Assembly: GCA_013214885.1 (NCBI GenBank)
Contig: JABSRS010000171.1
Span: 1 to 7,135, forward strand
DNA from: Gammaproteobacteria bacterium
Lineage (GTDB): Bacteria; Pseudomonadota; Gammaproteobacteria; Enterobacterales; Psychrobiaceae
Reading direction: 5' to 3'
DNA: 7,135 nt
A program made the translations under genes and the position numbers. The notes under the pieces were generated by a model. The model did no database searches. It was not told where the DNA came from and saw only the letters and a list, made by a program, of their open reading frames with translations. Of the stretch, positions 1 to 4,722 are shown piece after piece. Position 1 is the first letter of the stretch, and the number at the start of each line of letters is the position of its first letter.

Positions 1-6
1 CAGACA

Positions 7-543
7 ATGACTACTATTGTATCTGTACGTCGTAACGGAAAAGTTGTTATTGCTGGTGACGGTCAAGTTTCACTAGGCAACACCGTAATGAAAGGCAACG
101 CTCGTAAAGTTCGCCGTTTATACCACAACAAAGTATTAGCAGGATTTGCTGGCGGCACCGCCGATGCTTTCACGTTGTTCGAACGCTTTGAAGCCAAGTT
201 AGAAATGCATCAGGGCCATCTGACTAAAGCAGCTGTTGAGCTAGCAAAAGATTGGCGAACCGATCGCGGCTTACGTAAGTTAGAAGCGCTATTAGCTGTT
301 GCCGATGAAACCGCCTCGTTAATTATCACGGGTAACGGTGATGTTATTCAGCCTGAGAATGATTTAATTGCCATTGGCTCTGGCGGTCCATTCGCACAAG
401 CAGCGGCGACCGCTCTCCTGGAAAACACTGAGCTAGATGCCAATGAAGTGGCCATCAAAGCATTAACCATTGCTGGCAATATTTGTGTCTTTACCAATGG
501 TAATCACACCGTCGAAACATTAGATATTGCAGATAAGGAATAA
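7..543 (+). CDS. hslV: HslV, peptidase subunit of the HslVU (ClpYQ) protease
   Basis: Threonine peptidase that forms the double-ring chamber of the cytoplasmic ATP-dependent HslVU protease. HslU unfolds substrates and feeds them in. The 178-residue product starts [11 protein letters not shown], so removal of Met1 exposes the catalytic N-terminal threonine typical of the family. Counting from that threonine, Lys33 (in NARKVRR) is the expected active-site lysine. The [17 protein letters not shown] block, [12 protein letters not shown], and the [19 protein letters not shown] segment are near-identical to enterobacterial HslV as I remember it, and the length is the family norm (about 176). The start is fixed by the need for an N-terminal Thr. 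Its ribosome binding site and promoter lie left of the window, so heat-shock control, known in E. coli, cannot be checked here. It is followed after 4 nt by hslU, clearly one operon. Confidence 0.98.
   Translation: MTTIVSVRRNGKVVIAGDGQVSLGNTVMKGNARKVRRLYHNKVLAGFAGGTADAFTLFERFEAKLEMHQGHLTKAAVELAKDWRTDRGLRKLEALLAVADETASLIITGNGDVIQPENDLIAIGSGGPFAQAAATALLENTELDANEVAIKALTIAGNICVFTNGNHTVETLDIADKE
535..540 (+). promoter_or_regulatory. Ribosome binding site of hslU
   Basis: AAGGAA ends 7 nt before the ATG at 548 and overlaps the last codons of hslV. It decides the hslU start in favour of 548 rather than an upstream in-frame codon inside hslV. Confidence 0.8.
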
Positions 544-547
544 CACC

Positions 548-1876
548 ATGTCTCAAATGACTCCTAGAGAAATTGTCTCTGAGCTAGACGCTCACATTAT
601 TGGTCAGCAGGACGCTAAACGCGCTGTGGCCATCGCATTACGTAACCGCTGGCGCCGGATGCAGTTAAATGACGAATTGCGTCAAGAAGTAACGCCAAAA
701 AACATTTTAATGATCGGCCCAACAGGTGTTGGTAAAACAGAAATCGCCCGTCGCTTAGCTAAGTTAGCTAACGCGCCATTTATTAAGGTTGAAGCAACCA
801 AGTTCACCGAAGTCGGTTATGTTGGTAAAGAAGTTGAGCAAATCATTCGTGATCTCGCTGATGTCGCGCTAAAAATTACGCGTGAACAGCAAATGAAGAA
901 AGTGAAGTTTGCTGCCGCTGAAGCCGCTGAAGAGCGTATTTTAGATGCCTTATTACCACCAGCGAAAACTGGTTTCGATGATGACACTCCAAGCACCGAT
1001 AGCAAGACCCGTCAAATTTTCCGTAAAAAGTTACGTGAAGGCGAACTTGACGATAAAGAAATTGAGCTAGATATTGCGGCCCCTCAAGTTGGCGTTGAAA
1101 TCATGGCTCCTCCTGGCATGGAAGAAATGACTAACCAGCTTCAGGGCATGTTCCAAAACATGACCAACGCTCCCGCTAAAAAGCGCAAATTAAAAATTAA
1201 AGATGCGCTGAAGTTAGTTGAAGAAGAAGAAGCTGCCAAGTTAGTTAATCCTGAAGACATCAAAGAGCTAGCCATCGAAATGGCCGAGCAACATGGCATT
1301 GTCTTTATCGATGAAATTGACAAAATTTGTCGGCGTGGCGAGTCGACCGGCCCTGATGTTTCGCGTGAAGGTGTTCAGCGTGACTTATTACCATTAATCG
1401 AGGGCTGCACAGTTTCAACCAAGCATGGCATGATTAAAACCGACCACATCTTGTTTATTACCTCAGGGGCTTTCCAAGTATCTAAACCATCAGATCTAAT
1501 CCCTGAATTACAAGGTCGCTTGCCAATTCGAGTTGAACTAAGTGCCCTAACGAGCAATGATTTTATTCGTATTTTAACCGAGCCAAACGCTTCGCTAACC
1601 GAGCAGCATCGAGCGTTACTAGCGACCGAAGGTGTTACGGTTGAGTTCACCACAGATGGTATTGAACGGATTGCTCAAGCAGCATGGCAGGTCAACGAGC
1701 GCACTGAAAACATTGGTGCCCGTCGTCTCCATACTGTCCTTGAAAAACTAATGGAAGAAGTATCGTATAACGCTTCTGACCGTAGTGGCGATCACGTCGT
1801 GGTTGATGCCGAATTTGTTAACAAGCACCTTGGTGAACTAATTGAAAATGAAGACTTAAGTCGCTTTATTTTGTAA
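548..1876 (+). CDS. hslU: HslU, AAA+ ATPase subunit of the HslVU protease
   Basis: Hexameric AAA+ unfoldase that recognises, unfolds and translocates proteins into HslV. The product is 442 residues. Visible motifs are Walker A GPTGVGKT (57-64), the pore loop GYVG (90-93), the family-specific intermediate domain (about 110-240, variable here as usual), Walker B IVFIDEID (251-258), the arginine-finger region LQGRLPIR (321-328) and sensor-2 GARR (390-393). The C-terminal tail EDLSRFIL is the segment known to insert into HslV. The start at 548 ([10 protein letters not shown]) is chosen over an in-frame upstream extension because it matches the family start and has AAGGAA at 535-540, 7 nt before the ATG. 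A second Met at codon 4 is less likely. It is co-transcribed with hslV and ends just before an intrinsic terminator. Confidence 0.98.
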   Translation: MSQMTPREIVSELDAHIIGQQDAKRAVAIALRNRWRRMQLNDELRQEVTPKNILMIGPTGVGKTEIARRLAKLANAPFIKVEATKFTEVGYVGKEVEQIIRDLADVALKITREQQMKKVKFAAAEAAEERILDALLPPAKTGFDDDTPSTDSKTRQIFRKKLREGELDDKEIELDIAAPQVGVEIMAPPGMEEMTNQLQGMFQNMTNAPAKKRKLKIKDALKLVEEEEAAKLVNPEDIKELAIEMAEQHGIVFIDEIDKICRRGESTGPDVSREGVQRDLLPLIEGCTVSTKHGMIKTDHILFITSGAFQVSKPSDLIPELQGRLPIRVELSALTSNDFIRILTEPNASLTEQHRALLATEGVTVEFTTDGIERIAQAAWQVNERTENIGARRLHTVLEKLMEEVSYNASDRSGDHVVVDAEFVNKHLGELIENEDLSRFIL

Positions 1877-1884
1877 TCACCAAC

Positions 1885-1919
1885 AGTAGCGACTTAGTCT
1901 GCTAAGTCGCTACTTTTCT
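1885..1919 (+). terminator. Intrinsic terminator of hslVU
   Basis: A perfect 13-bp inverted repeat, AGTAGCGACTTAG (1885-1897) and CTAAGTCGCTACT (1902-1914), with a 4-nt loop is followed by TTTTCT, 8 nt after the hslU stop. The right arm contains the last codon and stop codon of the convergent gene on the minus strand. On that strand no T-rich tract follows the hairpin, so it looks one-directional. Confidence 0.9.
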
Positions 1920-2290
1920 AATTGAGTCACCAGTCTTTCAACCATCAGTTCCAGCCGTTTTATTTCTCGATTGGTCGATTGTCGATTCATTTCCATAAAA
2001 ATCCACATTTTCATCGCTATCAGCATCAGCACCGCTAACAACATCACGAAGCCCCAGTATAATTTATATTCAATCAGTACTCCCTCGGTAATAAAAAACT
2101 CGTAACCAGCCCACGCAAAAACCATAAAAACCACCAAGGACAAAATAGTCACTAATATCATCCAACCACCTAAAGCACCTTGATAAGCCCGTCCTAACAT
2201 CTTAAAAATACCAGGTTCGTGGGCTAAAATAACATCCAACTGCTTTGCTTCTTGCTCAAGCTCTTGTTTTATTTGTTGATCTATATTCAT
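1910..2290 (-). CDS. Small two-helix inner-membrane protein (DUF6768-like), partner of the ECF sigma factor
   Basis: A 126-residue membrane protein of unknown function. A charged amphipathic N-terminus (1-38, rich in Glu, Gln and Lys, then HEPGIFKMLGRAYQGALGGW) leads into a first transmembrane helix (about 42-64). After a short acidic loop comes a second helix (about 77-97, ending KMWIFMEMNR) and a charged C-terminal helix (about 102-126) with coiled-coil-like leucine spacing. From memory, the KMWIFMEMNR...REIKRLEL ending is that of the family catalogued as DUF6768, often found beside sigma factors; I could not check this. Both tails are predicted cytoplasmic. AGGAG (2297-2301) lies 6 nt before the ATG, inside the sigma gene, whose last 35 bp overlap this gene, so translation is probably coupled. 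An anti-sigma or sigma-modulating role is inference from position; no zinc-binding HxxxCxxC anti-sigma motif is present. Confidence 0.75.
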   Translation of the reverse strand: MNIDQQIKQELEQEAKQLDVILAHEPGIFKMLGRAYQGALGGWMILVTILSLVVFMVFAWAGYEFFITEGVLIEYKLYWGFVMLLAVLMLIAMKMWIFMEMNRQSTNREIKRLELMVERLVTQLEK

Positions 2291-2810
2291 AATCTGCTCC
2301 TGTTAATTTGTCTCGTAACGAATTTCTGGCCCGATTTAAACGCGATTTAACCGTGCCGTCAGGTATCTCTAACACTAGGCTAATTTCTTGAATCGTCATT
2401 TGTTCCAGATAAAACAAATGAACGACCTCGCGGTCAATGGTTGGCAACATATTGATCGCGCCGAGCAACACACTATCGCTATCAGCTTGCTCTGGTGCTA
2501 TCGCCTCAACATCATCTTGCACCCGCCATTGTTCATCACGCTGTTGGGCGCGTAGTAAATCCAAAACCTGCCACCGAGTCGCTTGATAGACCCAGCTATT
2601 AAATGCCCGCGGATCCTTAACCCGTGCCAGTGATTTATTGATCGCTAACCAGGCATTTTGGACCGCATCATGCGCCATTTCTTCACTGTGGCAGATCTTA
2701 AAAGCAAACCTTAGTAACCGCGGATGAAAATAGCGACATAGCTGTTCAAAAGCAGCCATATTGCCAATTTGAGATTCGATCACTAGCAGTTCAATCTGGG
2801 CTCGATGCAC
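2256..2810 (-). CDS. ECF-type RNA polymerase sigma factor
   Basis: A 184-residue sigma-70 family protein of the two-domain extracytoplasmic-function type. Region 2 spans about 17-90 (AFEQLCRYFHPRLLRFAFKI, then DAVQNAWLAI and RAFNSWVYQATRWQVLDLLR). An acidic linker (about 92-115) follows, then region 4 (about 120-168) with the helix-turn-helix QEISLVLEIPDGTVKSRLNRA. It would redirect RNA polymerase to its own promoter set, trigger unknown. The start is non-ATG: AGGAG at 2818-2822 is 7 nt from GTG 2810 and 4 nt from TTG 2813, so I prefer GTG (MHRAQIELL); TTG adds one residue. Its 3' end overlaps the small membrane protein gene by 35 bp. A candidate ECF promoter lies just upstream. The sequence does not identify which ECF group it belongs to. 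Confidence 0.93.
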   Translation of the reverse strand: MHRAQIELLVIESQIGNMAAFEQLCRYFHPRLLRFAFKICHSEEMAHDAVQNAWLAINKSLARVKDPRAFNSWVYQATRWQVLDLLRAQQRDEQWRVQDDVEAIAPEQADSDSVLLGAINMLPTIDREVVHLFYLEQMTIQEISLVLEIPDGTVKSRLNRARNSLRDKLTGADYEYRSTNKTRA

Positions 2811-2842
2811 CAACTATCTCCTGTTTTGATTGGTCCTTTGTT

Positions 2843-2870
2843 ATAACGCTACAGGATTCAAAAAGGTTCA
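2843..2870 (-). promoter_or_regulatory. Candidate ECF-type promoter of the sigma factor operon
   Basis: Read on the minus strand, TGAACC (2870-2865) is followed by a 16-nt spacer beginning TTTTT and then CGTTAT (2848-2843). The AAC core at -35 and the CGT core at -10, at this spacing, are the usual signature of ECF sigma promoters. The expected transcript start is about 30 nt before the GTG at 2810. It suggests the sigma factor transcribes its own operon. Confidence 0.6.
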
Positions 2871-2982
2871 GCTAGCGCCAATAAAATTTCCGCTAAAGTT
2901 ACTTGGTCACTTTGATATAACGATTTTCAAACAATCACCCAATAAACTCTCTGAAAAACCAACCACCTACGACTAATGTCAA

Positions 2983-2996
2983 TTGACATAGATCAA
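2983..2996. promoter_or_regulatory. FNR/Anr-type binding site
   Basis: TTGACATAGATCAA matches the FNR consensus TTGAT-N4-ATCAA at 9 of 10 defined positions. Its centre (2989.5) is about 41 bp before the start expected from the TATGAT hexamer at 3018-3023, the class II activation distance. It also overlaps a 14-bp perfect palindrome (2976-2989). The nearer target is the rightward DUF971 gene; an effect on the leftward sigma operon is possible but it is about 115 bp from that promoter. Confidence 0.55.
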
Positions 2997-3023
2997 CGCG
3001 CCGCAATAGAATTCATTTATGAT
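2983..3023 (+). promoter_or_regulatory. Promoter region of the DUF971 gene, two possible readings
   Basis: Reading one is a sigma-70 promoter, TTGACA (2983-2988), 18-nt spacer, TAGAAT (3007-3012); the FNR-like box would then overlap the -35 and repress. Reading two is a class II activated promoter with -10 TATGAT (3018-3023) and the FNR box in place of a -35. The sequence does not decide between them. Confidence 0.45.
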
Positions 3024-3048
3024 CACTAACTTGATTTAACTCAAAGGA

Positions 3049-3429
3049 ATGTATTACTTGTTAGCCGTAAACCAAGCAAAAATCCATCATAGTAGCTCGT
3101 TAGTTGAGTTGTTTTTTTCTAATGGCTTTAGCGAGATGATCTCATTAGAGATGCTTCGAGTGAATTCGCCCGCAGTTAAGAATGTTGATAAGTTACCCTT
3201 GTTGGTAACGGATAAGGCTTTTGTAAAGCTGGAGACTTTAGAGCAAGCAAGTGATCAAGGAGTTCGTTTACAGTTTAACGACGGTCATGATAGTGGTTAT
3301 TTTAGTTGGGACGATCTTTACCAATTAGCTAAAAACCAAGATAAGCTTTGGGTTAGCTACCTTAATCGGCTCAAGATAGCTAAGATGTTACGGGTCAATC
3401 CACTCGATATTACGGTAAGCTATTGCTAG
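3049..3429 (+). CDS. DUF971 protein (gamma-butyrobetaine hydroxylase-like N-terminal domain)
   Basis: A 126-residue protein. It carries the two hallmark blocks of the DUF971/GBBH-like N-terminal domain: LRVNSPA (36-42; family LRV.SPS) and the strongly typical FNDGHDSGYFSWDDLYQL (76-93), followed by LWVSYLNRL. Between them (43-75) the usual EV.GHG segment is not recognisable, so this is a divergent member. The family role is not established; in eukaryotes the fold is the N-terminal part of 2-oxoglutarate dioxygenases. From memory, in other gammaproteobacteria a DUF971 gene often directly follows hslU; here the sigma unit lies between them. The start is uncertain: AAAGGA directly abuts the ATG at 3049, whereas TTG 3058 (codon 4) sits 9 nt from it. 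A TAA at 3037 rules out anything further upstream. The 3' end overlaps the convergent membrane gene by 20 bp. Confidence 0.85.
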   Translation: MYYLLAVNQAKIHHSSSLVELFFSNGFSEMISLEMLRVNSPAVKNVDKLPLLVTDKAFVKLETLEQASDQGVRLQFNDGHDSGYFSWDDLYQLAKNQDKLWVSYLNRLKIAKMLRVNPLDITVSYC

Positions 3430-3670
3430 CTTGGGTGTTTTCGTCTGAATTTTTAACAATTTTTACGATGTAATAAAGATCGGCAATGACGATAAAGGCG
3501 TTGAGTACCCATACAGGTAAAGCGCCAATCAGCCCGCCATAAACCACAAACATTGCAGCACCAATAAGATTCCAAATCCGCAGTTTCAGCATATCTTTCA
3601 ACATCAGTGAATACGCCACCACAACCGAGGCTGCTAAACCAAACCATTCGACCCAATTCATTGCTTCCAT
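3410..3670 (-). CDS. Small three-helix YgjV-like inner-membrane protein
   Basis: An 86-residue, very hydrophobic protein with three predicted membrane helices (about 6-24, 32-50 and 53-71) and a polar tail (73-86). The central pattern KLRIWNLIGAAMFVVYGGLIGALPVWVLNAFIVIADLYYI resembles the repeat of YgjV-type bacterial inner membrane proteins. At 86 residues it is about half the length of E. coli YgjV as I remember it, so it may be a single-unit member rather than an orthologue. Function and substrate are unknown. The ATG at 3670 is preceded by AGGA at 3678-3681, 7 nt away; an ATG at codon 4 is a weaker choice. It is convergent with the DUF971 gene (20-bp overlap) and divergent from rraA across a 196-bp gap. 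No terminator is visible at its 3' end. Confidence 0.75.
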   Translation of the reverse strand: MEAMNWVEWFGLAASVVVAYSLMLKDMLKLRIWNLIGAAMFVVYGGLIGALPVWVLNAFIVIADLYYIVKIVKNSDENTQASNSLP

Positions 3671-3866
3671 TACTGCTTCCTATAAGAAATTTAACTTTAG
3701 TGTAACAAAGCCTGACGTAGAGACGACTTTGCAAGCTGCTTTATGAGAAACAGTTCAAAAAAAAACGTTTAAGTGTGCGCTACATCAATGAAAATAACAC
3801 TTCACTTATTCGATACTTAAGCTACTATTTAAAGAGATTAATCACTTCCAACTCTGGAGTTATGCC
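3671..3866. other. Divergent intergenic region between the YgjV-like gene and rraA
   Basis: This gap must hold the promoters of both genes. For rraA the best candidate is TTCACT (3801-3806), 16-nt spacer, TACTAT (3823-3828), 4 of 6 matches at each box. The stretch GCTACTATTTAA around it loosely resembles a sigma-S -10, in keeping with the RpoS-dependent rraA promoter known in E. coli, but the match is partial. A run of nine A (3757-3765) may be a curved or UP-like stretch. No convincing promoter was found for the leftward gene. Confidence 0.3.
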
Positions 3867-4352
3867 ATGCAATATAATACATCTGAACTATGTGATATTT
3901 ATCTCGACAGCGTTGATGTTGTCGAGCCAATGTTTGCCAATTTTGGCGGTCGCAATTCGTTTGGTGGGGAAGTAGTTACGATAAAATGTCATGAAGCCAA
4001 TGGCCAAATTAGAGATGTTTTACAACGTCATGGTGAAGGCAAAGTGTTAGTGATTGACGGTGGTGGCTCATTGCGCCGTGCCTTGGTTAATATCGAGCTG
4101 GCCGAACTTGCCTTAGAAAATGATTGGGAAGGGATTATTGTTTATGGTTGTATTCGCGATGTCGATTTAATCGATGAAATTGAATTAGGCATTCAAGCAC
4201 TCGCTTCTATTCCGGTGCTTGCCAGTACGAATACCGATGGTGAGCTTGATGTGCCGATTAATTTTGGTGGCGTCACTTTTTTAACTGAAGATCATGTCTA
4301 TGCAGACTCAACGGGGATTATTTTATCACCAGAGCCACTAGACCTTGAATAA
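3867..4352 (+). CDS. rraA: RraA, regulator (inhibitor) of RNase E activity
   Basis: A 161-residue protein, identical in length to E. coli RraA and alignable end to end from memory ([12 protein letters not shown] start, [76 protein letters not shown] end). RraA is a ring-shaped trimer that binds the C-terminal scaffold of RNase E and slows mRNA decay. It shares its fold with class II HMG/CHA aldolases and was once misnamed MenG. The Arg-Asp pair at 97-98 is of interest because E. coli has Arg-Gln there. The start is supported by GGAG at 3856-3859, 7 nt before the ATG. It sits two genes from hslVU-DUF971 rather than behind menA as in E. coli. No T-tailed terminator follows it. Confidence 0.97.
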   Translation: MQYNTSELCDIYLDSVDVVEPMFANFGGRNSFGGEVVTIKCHEANGQIRDVLQRHGEGKVLVIDGGGSLRRALVNIELAELALENDWEGIIVYGCIRDVDLIDEIELGIQALASIPVLASTNTDGELDVPINFGGVTFLTEDHVYADSTGIILSPEPLDLE

Positions 4353-4410
4353 TTGATCCTAGCAAACCAATGCAGATGACTATGTTGTACAAAAGTGTTG
4401 CCATTAGAAC

Positions 4411-4562
4411 AGCAAGTCGCCGTGAACCCATCACTACTTCGGCGGACTTCCTAATGCCACTAGCATTACGGTTCTGCCTTCGTTCGGGACTCTGGAGCAG
4501 CATCTCGACAATTGCTCCTGCATTGTCCTAATAACTTACACCCGTGTAAGAACATGCTGCTC
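4411..4562 (+). repeat. Hairpin-rich intergenic element with a possible three-way junction
   Basis: Successive complementary arms are: AAGTCGCCG (4414-4422) with CGGCGGACTT (4440-4449), 9 bp with one bulged G; TAATGC (4452-4457) with GCATTA (4463-4468); GTTCTG (4471-4476) with CGGGAC (4485-4490), two of the six pairs being G-U on the plus-strand RNA; then GAGCAGCAT (4495-4503) with ATGCTGCTC (4554-4562), a 9-bp stem enclosing GACAAT/ATTGTC (4507-4512, 4522-4527) and CTTACAC/GTGTAAG (4535-4541, 4544-4550). Only short single-stranded links (3, 7 and 3 nt) join the three stems of the last part. It could be a structured RNA, a repeated extragenic element or a mobile-element relic; I do not recognise it. 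Confidence 0.5.
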
Positions 4563-4644
4563 AAGCTTGCTTTATCAAATACCTACACTTTCAATCAATT
4601 ATTTGCCTAGCTCCGCAAAGCTCAACATAACCAATATAGATACC

Positions 4645-4678
4645 AGTGCCAAGACAAAATGATTGATGTCTTGGCACT
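4645..4678. repeat. Perfect 12-bp inverted repeat upstream of the hutG-like gene
   Basis: AGTGCCAAGACA (4645-4656) and TGTCTTGGCACT (4667-4678) are exact reverse complements separated by 10 nt. No T-rich tract follows on either strand, so it is not a standard terminator. It covers the -35 and spacer of the candidate promoter at 4663-4690, which suggests an operator; a leader-RNA hairpin is the alternative. Confidence 0.6.
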
Positions 4679-4690
4679 AGCGTGTATAAA
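4663..4690 (+). promoter_or_regulatory. Possible sigma-70 promoter of the hutG-like gene
   Basis: TTGATG (4663-4668), 16-nt spacer, TATAAA (4685-4690). The -10 sits in TATAAAAT. The predicted start would be near 4697, leaving a leader of about 25 nt to the ATG at 4723. The boxes are imperfect, so this is tentative. Confidence 0.3.
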
Positions 4691-4722
4691 ATATTGGTAA
4701 CTCCCAATTGCCAGAGCTCTTA

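Larger units (their letters stand above)
4353..4722. other. 370-bp intergenic stretch between rraA and the hutG-like gene
   Basis: No credible gene. The left half (about 4370-4562) is GC-richer (4411-4527 is about 54% GC) and packed with inverted repeats. The section from 4571 to 4640 is AT-rich (about 33% GC) with only a weak 5-bp repeat (TTTGC 4602-4606, GCAAA 4615-4619). The right end holds a perfect 12-bp inverted repeat (4645-4678) and a possible promoter for the next gene. No hairpin is followed by a T tract, so no ordinary intrinsic terminator for rraA is visible. Confidence 0.7.

Noticed and set aside
817..1653. Three minus-strand open frames inside hslU (817-1005, 1141-1323, 1375-1653)
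   Set aside because: They lie entirely antisense to a highly conserved gene and show low-complexity Ser- and Ala-rich translations; they are shadows.
3146..3402. MLRVN appears twice in the DUF971 protein (residues 35-39 and 113-117), suggesting an internal repeat
   Set aside because: The codons differ and the flanking residues do not match, so it is probably coincidence.
3453..3734. Minus-strand open frame of 93 codons overlapping the YgjV-like gene in another frame
   Set aside because: The alternative frame gives the coherent three-helix protein with a ribosome binding site; this one has a Cys- and Trp-rich composition and no motif.
4318..4503. Minus-strand open frame of 61 codons overlapping the end of rraA, and a plus-strand frame of 53 codons at 4370-4531
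   Set aside because: Neither has a good ribosome binding site or a recognisable domain, and both fall on the hairpin-rich element, which explains the sequence better than coding does.
4672..4686. Sigma-54-like -24 element TGGCAC in the right arm of the inverted repeat
   Set aside because: The -12 position reads TGTA instead of TTGC and lacks the needed GC dinucleotide.
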